A DNA stretch of 47,508 nucleotides. Source: Chloroflexota bacterium (GTDB lineage Bacteria; Chloroflexota; Chloroflexia; QHBQ01). The position numbers and the translations under genes were made by a program. Shown here in pieces: positions 18,537-27,953 of the stretch. Below the pieces are notes generated by a model. It made no database searches and was not told the DNA's origin. It saw only the letters and a program-made list of their open reading frames with translations. The DNA is taken from assembly GCA_025355955.1 (NCBI GenBank), contig JANXYP010000242.1, positions 1-47,508 on the forward strand. The letters run 5' to 3'. Position 1 is the stretch's first letter, and each line of letters opens with the position of its first letter.

Positions 18537-19805
18537 TTGCCCGACCACATGATAGATCCGCGCCGCGTAAAACGCCAGCGTCAACGTTTCGGCTAGCGCC
18601 AACGCGGCCGCCGCACCTGACGGTCCGCCCCACACCACCAGTGGACCGACCAGGGCGACGCGCAGAAGCAGGTTGCTGGCCTGAATGACGTTGACGTAAC
18701 GCTCGTCCTGGTTGGCGTAGAGATAGTAGGAGCAGGCGGCGTTGAGCAATAGGGGGAGATTGACCCAGACCATCAGGCGCAGGATTTGGGCGCTGTACTG
18801 ATACTGCGGGCCGAAGGTGTAGTAGACAAGCGGCGAGCTGATCAGAGCGGTGAAGCCTGCAGCGAGGCAGGCGTAGCCTGCTAGCAGCAGCAGCGAACGA
18901 CGCAAAGTGGCAGTAGCTTCGCGGCGGCTAGTGGCGGCCCGCTGCGCCAGGGTGGGCAAGAGCGCGCCGAAGAAGGCGTTGGGTGGCAGGCGCATCGCAT
19001 CGAAGAACTTGAGGTTGACCGCATACAGCCCTGCCGCTGACGCGCCACTGATCGGGTAGATGTAGAACAAATCCACTCGTGTGCCGAGCGTACTCAAACC
19101 CCCGGCCAGCGCGAAAGGCAGCGCCCGCCGCAGCAGCGACTTTAGCACAATGCCCTCTTTGTCAGGTGGTGGGGCGAGGCGGCGGTAGAGCAGCCAGGCC
19201 GCCAGCGCCTGTAGCGACTGCCCGATGCTGAACACCAGCAGCAGGTGGGCCAGACTACCTCCCAGCAGGATAACCGCCCAATAACCCGCCAGCATCAAGC
19301 TGAGGGTGCCAAGCGACAGACCCAGCACGATGTCCATCCGCTGCCAGCCGCGAAACAGGGCGATGAAGACGCTGTTGAACTGCAAGGGCAGCACCGCTAG
19401 CGCCGCCATGCGGAGGCCATCTTGCACCGCGCTGCTCTGGGACAAATTCGGCGCTAGAAGCAGCAACCCGCCTGCGATAAGCGCCGCGATGACCAGTTTG
19501 ATGCGTAGCATCAGCTCGACGTAGGGGCGACTGCGGCGCGGCACGGCGGCAACATCGCGGGTGAGCAAACTGTCCAGTCCCACCTCGGCGGCGATGTCAA
19601 TCGTGCTGAGGATGGCGGTGATGAACACGTAGTCGCCGAAGCGGGCGCTGCCCAGCCCCCGCCCGATAATCAGGCTGATCAAGAAGCCGATGGTCGCCCC
19701 GCCCAGGTTGGAGACTAGCAGGATCGCCGAGCCAAACGCCAGCTTTGCGTCTGCTCCCAGTCGTTTGTGTAGCGATACGCCAATCGCGGCCAGCCACTGC
19801 CTCAC
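18531..19805 (-). CDS. polysaccharide flippase (Wzx/MATE-like)
   Basis: 424 aa, about 12 predicted TM helices; FGDYVFITAILSTIDIAAEVGLDSLLTRDVA. Confidence 0.82.
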   Translation of the reverse strand: MRQWLAAIGVSLHKRLGADAKLAFGSAILLVSNLGGATIGFLISLIIGRGLGSARFGDYVFITAILSTIDIAAEVGLDSLLTRDVAAVPRRSRPYVELMLRIKLVIAALIAGGLLLLAPNLSQSSAVQDGLRMAALAVLPLQFNSVFIALFRGWQRMDIVLGLSLGTLSLMLAGYWAVILLGGSLAHLLLVFSIGQSLQALAAWLLYRRLAPPPDKEGIVLKSLLRRALPFALAGGLSTLGTRVDLFYIYPISGASAAGLYAVNLKFFDAMRLPPNAFFGALLPTLAQRAATSRREATATLRRSLLLLAGYACLAAGFTALISSPLVYYTFGPQYQYSAQILRLMVWVNLPLLLNAACSYYLYANQDERYVNVIQASNLLLRVALVGPLVVWGGPSGAAAALALAETLTLAFYAARIYHVVGQN

Positions 19806-20794
19806 CCATCACCGTCTTTGTAGGCGAAGACAATGGGGAAGGTTGGTGGCTCACCCCTGCGGCGCAGCCGCTGCATCAGCCCACCCCACCATGCGCCCAC
19901 GCTAACCGCGCCCTTGCGCCACTGTCCACGCCAATCGATGCGCCCCAGACCGGCGGCGGTCGACGCTTCGGCGAAGCGCTGATAGCTGAGGAAGCTGCCC
20001 GCCGCGTCGGTCGGCTGGTGATAGCGGCGATACGCCTCGCGCCGCGCCGCCACCATCTGCTCACCAGCGGCCAGGTCGCTGAAGAACGGGCTATCCAGTG
20101 TGATCAACACCCCTCCGGGGCGCAACACCCGCGCCGCCTCGCGCAACGCCGCATCAAGCGCTGTGGTATAGTGCAGGCTGGCGTTGGCAATGACCGCATC
20201 GAACTGCCCATCCTGCAAGGGTAGGTTCGCCATTTCGCCCTCGGCGCGGGCGAAGCGGGTTGCCTGGCGATTGAAGTAGACGCGAGCGACTGGCAGACCA
20301 TCGGCAGGATGCATATTGATATCCACCGCGCAGACTGCGTGGCCCGCCTCAGCCAGCCGCCGACTCATCCAGCCATTGCCTGCCCCCAGATCGAGGATGC
20401 ATAGCGGAGCAGGATAGCGACTGTCCAGGTGCGCGACCATTGCGCGGTAGTTGCGCCCGCGCATCTTCCAGGTGGCGTTGTACAGCCCACTCAGATCGTA
20501 ATCGGGCAGGGCCAGGTAGTAGGCGGCATTAGCGTCGAGGTCGGAGTCCGGCTCAGGCCGCGCCCAGCCCTCCGCCTCGCGCACCTTCGTGTATGCCTGC
20601 AGAAACCGCGCCTGCTGCTGCCGCCCTGCCATCGACAACAGCAGCCAGATACCATCCTGCTGCCCAAAGCGGTGGCCGCTAGCGCAGGCGAGCTGTTCCC
20701 CATCTTGCGTGAGCGGGGCGTGACATTCGGGGCAGCGATAGGCGAAGACCGGGATGGCCTTCGCCTTAGTTTCTTTATGAATCTGGTTGGTCAT
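19802..20794 (-). CDS. class I SAM methyltransferase with N-terminal zinc ribbon
   Basis: CPECHAPL...CASGH; ILDLGAGNGWMSRRLAEAGHAVCAVDI; RVLRPGGVLITLDSP. ATGA overlap with the flippase. Confidence 0.85.
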   Translation of the reverse strand: MTNQIHKETKAKAIPVFAYRCPECHAPLTQDGEQLACASGHRFGQQDGIWLLLSMAGRQQQARFLQAYTKVREAEGWARPEPDSDLDANAAYYLALPDYDLSGLYNATWKMRGRNYRAMVAHLDSRYPAPLCILDLGAGNGWMSRRLAEAGHAVCAVDINMHPADGLPVARVYFNRQATRFARAEGEMANLPLQDGQFDAVIANASLHYTTALDAALREAARVLRPGGVLITLDSPFFSDLAAGEQMVAARREAYRRYHQPTDAAGSFLSYQRFAEASTAAGLGRIDWRGQWRKGAVSVGAWWGGLMQRLRRRGEPPTFPIVFAYKDGDG

Positions 20795-20815
20795 ATAATG
20801 ATCGGCGCTTCATGG

Positions 20816-22018
20816 TTAGGGCGTGGGGGTACGGCGCGGACGGCGGGTAGAACGCGGCCTGGGATTGCTGCCGGTGCCACCACTGCTGGCGTTGGCGGTG
20901 GTGTTGCCCCAGTCGGTGTTGAAGGTCTCGCTCAACTTGGTAACGATGTTTGCATCGTTCATGATGATACCTGCCTCGCGGTTCTGATCCAGAGAGGCAG
21001 AGGAGATGTTCTCCGAGCCGATCCAGCCAATCTGGTTGTCGACCACGAAGATCTTGGCGTGCATATATAGGCTGCTGCTGAAGCCAACCTGCACGCCTCC
21101 CTGGGTAAGCGTGGCAATGCCGGAACTGTTGCTGTCGCTGCTGCTGGTTGGTTTGTTGGTGATTAGCTGTACCTGCACCCCGCGTCGTGCTGCACTGACC
21201 AGCCGATTGACCACATCGGGATCCTGCGTTTCTTCGCACTCCACATACAGGGTTTGCTTGGCGCTGTCGATCAAATGGTCGAAAGTGGCCCGCGAATTGA
21301 TTGGACTCCAGACCAGGTTGGCGTGGCTGAGATCGGGTTGGGCGCGCTGCCAGTCGGCATCGAACACCGTCGCTACCTCGCGCACATCGGCGGGGTTGGT
21401 GTCAATCACGCCATACTCGCGGTTTTTGATGAAGGCCGAGTGGGTGGCATTGGCGGTGGTGATAATCGCGGCGCTATCGTCAATCACAAAGCTCTTCTGG
21501 TGGGTGAGCGCGAAGGTGGGGTTGGACCAATTTACCTGGATGCCCGCATTCTTTAGTTGGCCGTAAACCGTGTTGGTGTTGCCGCCCCCGCCAAATGGAT
21601 GCTGCTCCAACATCACCCGCACGCTGAGACCGCGATTCTGTGCGGCAATCAGTTCGTTGATGATGTCGCGCTCGGTGAGCAGGTACATCACCATGCGGAT
21701 TGACTTGCGGGCGTTGCGTAGCTGGTCGACTATGGGCTGGTCACCGTCGTCGGGGGTGATGAACAGGCTGAGGGAGCCGCCACCACTATTTGAGCCAACG
21801 TTGCCAAAGCCATTATTGTTGTTGCCATTATTCGCAGCGGTGGTGGGGATTGCGCCGTAGACGGTGCCGCCGCTACCGCTGTTGTTGTTGCTACCACTGT
21901 TGCTGCCGCTGTTGCTGCCGGGGCTGGAGTTGCCAGAGAGGTCACAACCTGCCATTATCAGGCAGGCGCAGAGGAGCAGCAGGGCGATAATTGGTCGGTT
22001 CCTCCTGGTATTCATCAA
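20816..22018 (-). CDS. phospholipase D-like lipoprotein
   Basis: Lipobox LIMAGC; two HxK(x)4D motifs (HQKSFVIDD, HAKIFVVDN); Asn/Gly/Ser-rich linker. Confidence 0.85.
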   Translation of the reverse strand: MMNTRRNRPIIALLLLCACLIMAGCDLSGNSSPGSNSGSNSGSNNNSGSGGTVYGAIPTTAANNGNNNNGFGNVGSNSGGGSLSLFITPDDGDQPIVDQLRNARKSIRMVMYLLTERDIINELIAAQNRGLSVRVMLEQHPFGGGGNTNTVYGQLKNAGIQVNWSNPTFALTHQKSFVIDDSAAIITTANATHSAFIKNREYGVIDTNPADVREVATVFDADWQRAQPDLSHANLVWSPINSRATFDHLIDSAKQTLYVECEETQDPDVVNRLVSAARRGVQVQLITNKPTSSSDSNSSGIATLTQGGVQVGFSSSLYMHAKIFVVDNQIGWIGSENISSASLDQNREAGIIMNDANIVTKLSETFNTDWGNTTANASSGGTGSNPRPRSTRRPRRTPTP

Positions 22019-22482
22019 TTACTATCTCCTTTGAGGAAATCGCTGGCGCTAACCCGCCCGCTGTTATCAGCAGCGGTAGGCTGCGCGGAAGGAGCAATCG
22101 CAGGCGGTACAGGACGCGGGTTGCTAGCATGGGCGATGCCGCTGACAATGGGGCGACCAGCAGCGAGGCGATCGATGTCGGGCAACAGGGTGGTAATGTC
22201 GCTGGCATCCTGCAAGGTGGTAGTGAGATTGACCGTTAGCTGCCCCTGCTGCACGATGGTGTAGGTCATATTGCCTGCCTGCTGGCGCTGCTCACTTTCA
22301 TCGCCACCCGACGTAATCTGAGCGCGCACCGCCCCGCCACTATCAATGAACAGCGTCACCACCTGGCTGCCGCGATCGAGGCGCGCCTGTATCAGGTTCG
22401 GTTCACCACCCACCAGGTCGTAGCCTGCCTTTTGCAATGCCCCACTAATTGTGCTGCGGTCGGTGTTCAGGTTAATTGCCAT
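22015..22482 (-). CDS. hypothetical protein
   Basis: 155 aa, overlaps the start of the PLD gene by 4 bp. Confidence 0.6.
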   Translation of the reverse strand: MAINLNTDRSTISGALQKAGYDLVGGEPNLIQARLDRGSQVVTLFIDSGGAVRAQITSGGDESEQRQQAGNMTYTIVQQGQLTVNLTTTLQDASDITTLLPDIDRLAAGRPIVSGIAHASNPRPVPPAIAPSAQPTAADNSGRVSASDFLKGDSN

Positions 22483-22550
22483 CGCTGCCTCCTTTGTGGG
22501 GAGAGTGCCATCTGCCCCACGAACGTTTTATGGACAAATGCCAACTGCTC

Positions 22551-23009
22551 CTACGGATGTTTCTCAATGCCGCTTACATACCAGAGGTCGGTGCTGAAGG
22601 TGGTGGTGATAAGCAACCCTGGTCCGCCACTCACCGTAAGGCTGACGTATAGGTTGGTCGCCGAGGGCGATGTTGCCATTGTGTCCGCAACTACCGTGCC
22701 AACAGCATCCTTTACGCTCACCCCGCTGTACTGGGGGTTGGCCTGAGTCACGCCCAGCCTGGCCCGTTCGCCATCGAAGTAGGTGTTGTCGAACACAGTC
22801 TGCTTGAACTGATCAGGGTCGCGCAAGGCCCGCGCCCGATCGTAGTCTTTGTCGGCAATGGCGGAAACGTAGTCGGTCGCCGCGCCCGCTGCCGTGTGCG
22901 ACCCCTTGTTCGCCTCCATGCCACACCCCGCCACGCTCATCGCCAGCGTGATAATCACCAGTGCCAGGCCAGCAACCCTCAGCCTCGATTCAATGCCCCA
23001 TTGTCGCAA
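22551..23009 (-). CDS. hypothetical lipoprotein
   Basis: Signal peptide with lipobox SVAGC. Confidence 0.6.
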   Translation of the reverse strand: MRQWGIESRLRVAGLALVIITLAMSVAGCGMEANKGSHTAAGAATDYVSAIADKDYDRARALRDPDQFKQTVFDNTYFDGERARLGVTQANPQYSGVSVKDAVGTVVADTMATSPSATNLYVSLTVSGGPGLLITTTFSTDLWYVSGIEKHP

Positions 23010-23158
23010 TCTTCGCTCCCCAGTTTGATAAGGCCGAACAACGGTTCGCCCCTACAGAATGACCACACCCTGGTGGCAACTGCGTAACTGCTAAGGGCGA
23101 ACCGCGGTTCGCCCCTACGAATCACGGAACGGTTTAACAGACACCAACTCAAAACACA

Positions 23159-23635
23159 TCACTTTTTCACCAGAGCCTTCTCCAACTCCTCGGCGTGCTG
23201 GGTCTGGTGAATGGCAATGACCTTGAAGATGCCGCCTACAGTGATTGGCTTGACCACTGGATGCACGGTGGGGAAGGCCATCTGCTCGTCGCTCACCTCA
23301 TCGAGGAAGCTGAGAGTGGCAGCCCGTACCGCATCGAGTTCAGCCTGAAGCTGGGCCACACTCTTGTCGGCTTGCTTGCGGGCCTGGCCCTGGTTGTAAC
23401 GGTGGAGGTCGAAGTCGTCAGGCATAGTGGGTGGTTGGCCCGCCGCGCTGCGTTTCGCGTTGAAGATCATGCCGCGCTCGGCGCTCATCAAGTGGCCGAG
23501 CATATCGCGGGCCACCCAGCCCTCTTCGCCGGTGATGAGCGTGTTCCACTCCTCGTCGCTCAGTTGTGCAGCGGCCTCGTGGTATCGCACCATGCTGCGC
23601 TCCAGGCTGGCCCGCAGTTTCTCCTTGTCCGCCAT
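23159..23635 (-). CDS. DinB-like protein
   Basis: WVARDMLGHLMSAERGMI... and HQTQHAEEL; typical 158-aa four-helix bundle. Confidence 0.75.
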   Translation of the reverse strand: MADKEKLRASLERSMVRYHEAAAQLSDEEWNTLITGEEGWVARDMLGHLMSAERGMIFNAKRSAAGQPPTMPDDFDLHRYNQGQARKQADKSVAQLQAELDAVRAATLSFLDEVSDEQMAFPTVHPVVKPITVGGIFKVIAIHQTQHAEELEKALVKK

Positions 23636-23650
23636 ATAAACTCCTTTTCG

Positions 23651-24715
23651 CTAGTTACCGCTAGGTGGTGCCTGAATATTGAAGGGGCCGTTGAGGTTGC
23701 TCCACTTGATGGTCAGATTGGTAGTCTTGTCGGTTGTGATCACCTTCATTTGACAGACGCGCGAGCCGTCGGTCGCCGCCCAAAGGTCGACGGTTCCGCT
23801 AGCGCTGCCGCTGCCCGCGCTGAGGCCGGATAGATCGTTAAGGCCAGTGCTGATGTGTTTGCAACTGCTGCCGTCAATCGTATCAGTGGTGGGGCTACCG
23901 TCCTTGAGCTTGTCCTTGACCTGGTCTATACTGCTGCTGTTGAGGCTGCTCCACATTGCGGTAAACTGGTTTAGGCCACTGGTGATGCTTGCCGCGGAGC
24001 TACCTGCATTGGTGAACGTTGTGCCGTTATCAGTGCTGACATAACTGTTGCTGCCAACCGAGATAACCTGAACGCTCTGACCTGCGGTACTAACGGTCAG
24101 GCTGCTCTTGTTGTTGGTAAGGTCGAGATCACCAACCATGGTCAGGGCTGTGCCAGATGTAGTGCCGTTCACGTCGAGATGGTAGCTCTTCGCTCCCTGC
24201 ATATTGGCGACTGCCTGCTTCAGCAGATCGGCGTTGCTAGAGCTAGCGCCATTGCCGTCATTGCCGTTATTGCTATTGCCATTATCGGTCGAGGTGGCCG
24301 TAGCTTGTGCGATGCCACCCCCATTGCTCGGTGGGTTCGAGGCCGTGTTGTTGGCCTTGCCGCTATTGTTGAGCAGCAGCACCGTGACCACGGTGATGAC
24401 TACCAACAGCGCAACTATCCCGCCGATAATCAATGGCAGCGGGCTGCTGCGCCTGGCCTGCACGGGTGGCATAGCGTTATATATTGGCGGTGGGGGATTA
24501 TAAGCCGGTGGTGGCGCGATTGGGCCGCCAGTCTGGTATGGTGGCTGGCTTTGGTATGACGGCTGGTTGACCGTTGGTGGTGGGGTGATAAAAGGTTGGC
24601 TGGTTACGGGCGGCTGGCTGGCGATTGCGGGCAGCGCCGCACCGCATTCACCGCAGAACTGCTCACCAGCTTGCGCGGGCGTGCCGCAGTTGGCGCAGAT
24701 CCTCTGATTTTGCAT
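23651..24715 (-). CDS. zinc-ribbon, single-TM protein with LppX/LprG-like C-terminal domain
   Basis: CANCG...FCGECG; TM LPLIIGGIVALLVVITVVTVLLL; MQGAKSYHLDVNGTTSG. Confidence 0.7.
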   Translation of the reverse strand: MQNQRICANCGTPAQAGEQFCGECGAALPAIASQPPVTSQPFITPPPTVNQPSYQSQPPYQTGGPIAPPPAYNPPPPIYNAMPPVQARRSSPLPLIIGGIVALLVVITVVTVLLLNNSGKANNTASNPPSNGGGIAQATATSTDNGNSNNGNDGNGASSSNADLLKQAVANMQGAKSYHLDVNGTTSGTALTMVGDLDLTNNKSSLTVSTAGQSVQVISVGSNSYVSTDNGTTFTNAGSSAASITSGLNQFTAMWSSLNSSSIDQVKDKLKDGSPTTDTIDGSSCKHISTGLNDLSGLSAGSGSASGTVDLWAATDGSRVCQMKVITTDKTTNLTIKWSNLNGPFNIQAPPSGN

Positions 24716-24798
24716 CTTTCCTCCTGTGTAGCTTTAACTCTGATCGTCACTTATAATTTGCCTCGCTCTGATTATACACCAAGCGTCGGATATAGCAA

Positions 24799-24828
24799 AG
24801 CGGGGGCGCACAACCGCTCGCCCCCGCT
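24799..24828 (-). terminator. hairpin downstream of the lipoprotein gene
   Basis: AGCGGGGGCG / CGCCCCCGCT, 10-nt loop. Confidence 0.55.
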
Positions 24829-24840
24829 TCTGTCTCCACC

Positions 24841-25677
24841 CTACGGAGTAGGCGCGGTGATGGTAACTTGTTTGTTGAAATCGCTGTAATTGGCTTCGAC
24901 CTGGTAGGCAACCTGCCCGCCAACGCTGGTGGTCAGGTTGATACGCAGCACGGCGTTGTCGCGCTTGCTCACCCAGCTATCCACCAGCAAGCTACCCGCC
25001 TGGCCGGGCTGCCCACCTGGGATGCTAGCGGTATCGGCTACTGTGGCGCTGGCCCGCAGATGGGTGACTGCTGTGCCACCAAGCTGTTCGTCGCCCACCA
25101 ATGTCACCCCGTTGACGGCCAGTAGCATACTCCACAGCTTCGCCAGGGCCAGCAGGGTGCTGGCATCCACATCGCTCTTGGCCCAACCGCTGCCTGAGTT
25201 GAGGTATACATCGCTGCCGATTATGATCTGTTGCACGGTGCTACCACCCAGCGCGGTTTGCACGCTGAGGCGGTCGGGGGCAACATAGTCGCCCGTGATG
25301 GTGGTGGTCTGGCTGGTATCGGTGGTCACTACGGTGAAGTGGTAGCTCTTGTAGCTCTGCATCTGAGCAACCGCCGCCTGGGCAATTGGCACCGCCCGTG
25401 GGTCGGAGGTAGGGGTTGGCCCGGCTGCTGACAATGACGTGGGGCTGGGGTTGCCTATCGGCGCAGGTGGCGGGGGTGAGACGAGCGGCTTAGGGTTGGT
25501 GGCAACAATGCTGGGTGATAGGATAACACCCACCGTGGTAGTCAGCGCGGCTGCAGGCGTTGGGGTTGACACCACTGGCGTGCTATCGCTACCGCACCCT
25601 GCCAACAATGCGACCAGCAGCGCAATCGCCGCGACTGCTGTCCAATGATGATTTGCCATGCCTACTCTAACCATCAT
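24841..25677 (-). CDS. LppX/LprG-like lipoprotein
   Basis: Lipobox LLAGC; AQMQSYKSYHFTVVTTDTSQTT parallels the upstream paralog. ORF extension to 25947 runs through tRNA genes; start taken at 25677 (or 25659). Confidence 0.7.
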   Translation of the reverse strand: MMVRVGMANHHWTAVAAIALLVALLAGCGSDSTPVVSTPTPAAALTTTVGVILSPSIVATNPKPLVSPPPPAPIGNPSPTSLSAAGPTPTSDPRAVPIAQAAVAQMQSYKSYHFTVVTTDTSQTTTITGDYVAPDRLSVQTALGGSTVQQIIIGSDVYLNSGSGWAKSDVDASTLLALAKLWSMLLAVNGVTLVGDEQLGGTAVTHLRASATVADTASIPGGQPGQAGSLLVDSWVSKRDNAVLRINLTTSVGGQVAYQVEANYSDFNKQVTITAPTP

Positions 25678-25710
25678 CTTTAATCTCTCATCTTGATTTT
25701 TGACTCGCAT

Positions 25711-25743
25711 AAAAAACGCCGACTTCGCTGAAAAGTCGGTGTT
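25711..25743 (-). terminator. terminator after tRNA-Tyr
   Basis: Minus strand ACCGACTT...AAGTCGGCGTTTTTT. Confidence 0.8.
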
Positions 25744-25747
25744 GAGG

Positions 25748-25830
25748 TGGACGGAGTAGGATTCGAACCTACGAAGGGTTGCCCCAGCAGGTTTACAGCC
25801 TGCCCCCGTTGGCCGCTTGGGTATCCGTCC
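25748..25830 (-). tRNA. tRNA-Tyr(GUA)
   Basis: GGACGGA/TCCGTCC acceptor, anticodon loop CTGTAAA (GTA), long variable arm, GGTTCGAATCC T-arm. Confidence 0.93.
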
Positions 25831-25851
25831 GGGTGTATATATAAAGCTGGG

Positions 25852-25923
25852 AGCCGACGATGGGAATCGAACCCGCAACCTACTGTTTACAAAACAGTTG
25901 CTCTGCCGTTGAGCTACGTCGGC
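25852..25923 (-). tRNA. tRNA-Thr(UGU)
   Basis: GCCGACG/CGTCGGC acceptor, anticodon loop TTTGTAA (TGT), GGGTTCGATTCCC T-arm. Confidence 0.93.
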
Positions 25924-26125
25924 AATCATCATCGCGCTGCGTGCCACATTATAACCAATGCGCCTGGCTTTGTCAAGGCTGCATTATGTTGATATGTTGA
26001 GGGTGATGTTCCCAGTATTGCGATCCCCCCAAGGTGAACGCTATCCGCCCATACAGATCAAGCTAAGAAAACAGGTTAGCCCACCTGATGCTGATTTGAG
26101 CTTAGTGGCAATCTCTCACTGGCGG

Positions 26126-26275
26126 TCTGGGGGTTCAGTCCCCAACTGCTAACCTAACGCAATGGGGTGGGTTGGCTGTATCCCTGGCCGTGCCGCGCCG
26201 CCAGCGGGGTGGCATACGATGGGCATTGATGCGCTTAAGCCGCTGAGGGCTGAACCCCCGACCCCCAGGCTCATC
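26126..26275. repeat. inverted-repeat element related to the 8955 element
   Basis: TCTGGGGGTTCAGTCCCCAACTGCT at left; reverse complement of right end GTCGGGGGTTCAGCCC. Confidence 0.5.
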
Positions 26276-26523
26276 CCCTACTTTCTTAGCTTGATGCCCA
26301 TGGGCGAACGTCATCCGTCCCTACATCAACTATGCAATTGCAATTGGATGAACTGCACCCTCTTGCTGACAACAACCACTACCTTCCTTCCCAGGGTGGT
26401 TGCTAAACCTGCACAACGGGCGGGATAAATCCACGCCCAGACATGGGTTTCGTACTTATACGGGCGCAATCTCATTGCGCCCAGGCCGACTTTGCAACAG
26501 TCCTAATTTCCCACCATATTTGC

Positions 26524-26552
26524 TTGCAGGATATACGGAATCCTGCTATAAT
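26524..26552 (+). promoter_or_regulatory. sigma70-like promoter, TTGCAG-17-TATAAT
   Basis: TTGCAG 26524-26529, TATAAT 26547-26552. Confidence 0.55.
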
Positions 26553-26627
26553 CCTAACAATCGGCCAGCCGTAAGCGATGGTCGTGGTGTAACGTGGAAG
26601 CCCATCCTGCTGATAAGGAGTGAAACG

Positions 26628-26987
26628 ATGTTTACCGAAGCGAACGTGACGGTGATGGTTACTGACCTCGACCGTGCGGTACAGTTCTACACTGAGGTGC
26701 TGGGCCTGGCGCTGAAGCAGCGAATGGGAGATGGCTGGGCGGAAATTGAAGCGCCCGGCCTGACCATCGGGCTACACCCAGCCAACGCACATGGGCCGCA
26801 ACCGGGGCAGACGGGCAGCCTCTCGATTGGCTTGGGCGTAGCCGCGCTAGAGCCAGCAATGGTTGCACTACAGGCTAAAGGGGTGGTGTTTGCTCCACGT
26901 ATCTCCGAGGATGGTCCAGTACGCCTCGCGTTCTTCAGCGACCCCGACCGCAACCCGCTATATTTGAGCGCCCCCAAGCAGGGCTGA
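26628..26987 (+). CDS. VOC/glyoxalase-family protein
   Basis: TVMVTDLDRAVQFYTEVLGLALKQRMGDGWAEIEAPGLTIGLHP; ATG 26628 with AAGGAG upstream (track start 26400). Confidence 0.85.
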   Translation: MFTEANVTVMVTDLDRAVQFYTEVLGLALKQRMGDGWAEIEAPGLTIGLHPANAHGPQPGQTGSLSIGLGVAALEPAMVALQAKGVVFAPRISEDGPVRLAFFSDPDRNPLYLSAPKQG

Positions 26988-27065
26988 ACTCCACGCAGCG
27001 GTAAGGCTGCGCCCAAACAAACGCCTCTGCCTGCGGGTGGGGGCTTCACCTTTACAGGAGCGACC

Positions 27066-27914
27066 ATGAGCGAAGTCTCGCCGCCCCAGTACGAGCAATC
27101 CCCTCTTAGTTGGAAGCCGAGCAGCGCGGCGCACATCGCCAACCTGGGTAGCCAGATACGCATCAGCAGCCTCTCCGTCTTCTTCCCCGACTACAACGAT
27201 GGCGGCACCATCGCCAGCATGGCGCTGTCCGCACTGAAGGTCTGTGAGCAGGTGACTGACGACTACGAGGTGATCGTGGTCAACGATGCCAGCACCGACT
27301 ATAGCCAGGAGGTGTTGGACGACCTTGCTGCTAACCACCCCCACTTTCGCTACATTCGCCACCAAACCAATCGCGGCTACGGCGGGGCGCTGCGTAGCGG
27401 GTTTGCGGCGGCTACCAAGGAGTGGGTATTCTACACCGATGGCGACGCGCAGTATGATCCTCACGAACTGGTCAAGCTGATCGCCGCGCTGCGTCCCGGC
27501 GTGGATATGGTCAACGGATACAAGATCGCCCGCTCCGACCCCTTCTTTCGCATCATCATTGGCAGGTTGTACCACCATGGGGTCAAGCTGATGTTCGGCC
27601 TGCGCCTGCGTGACACCGACTGTGACTTTCGCCTGATCAGCAAAACGGCACTGGACCACATCAAGCTGACCTCGAACACCGGCATGATCACGGTGGAGCT
27701 ACAACGCAAACTGCAGGATGCGGGCTATAAGTTTGCTGAAGTGCCGGTGCATCATTATCACCGCGCCTACGGCCAGAGCCAGTTCTTCAACTTCCCGCGC
27801 ATCTTCCGCACCCTCACTGGCTTGCTTGGTCTGTGGTGGCGGCTGGTGATCAAGGGAGAAAGCCGTCGCGCCCGCGCCTCGGCCCGTCGCCGTAGAAGCC
27901 AGCCAACCGAATAG
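27066..27914 (+). CDS. family 2 glycosyltransferase
   Basis: SVFFPDYNDGGTIASM, EVIVVNDASTDYS, FYTDGDAQYDPHEL. Confidence 0.92.
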   Translation: MSEVSPPQYEQSPLSWKPSSAAHIANLGSQIRISSLSVFFPDYNDGGTIASMALSALKVCEQVTDDYEVIVVNDASTDYSQEVLDDLAANHPHFRYIRHQTNRGYGGALRSGFAAATKEWVFYTDGDAQYDPHELVKLIAALRPGVDMVNGYKIARSDPFFRIIIGRLYHHGVKLMFGLRLRDTDCDFRLISKTALDHIKLTSNTGMITVELQRKLQDAGYKFAEVPVHHYHRAYGQSQFFNFPRIFRTLTGLLGLWWRLVIKGESRRARASARRRRSQPTE

Positions 27915-27953
27915 AACCTCTCCCCCGAAGGGGGAGGCAGGGAGGGGGAGCGC

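Noticed and set aside
20816-25677. Six consecutive minus-strand genes (PLD-like, hypothetical, lipoprotein, DinB, two LppX-like) as a defence island
   Set aside because: PLD and DinB folds alone are not diagnostic; no nuclease/helicase/toxin partner is visible and repeats separate several of the genes.
25678-25947. Upstream extension of ORF 24841..25947 and the + strand ORF 25747..25992
   Set aside because: They translate through the two tRNA genes and the terminator; the lipoprotein signal peptide begins at 25677/25659.
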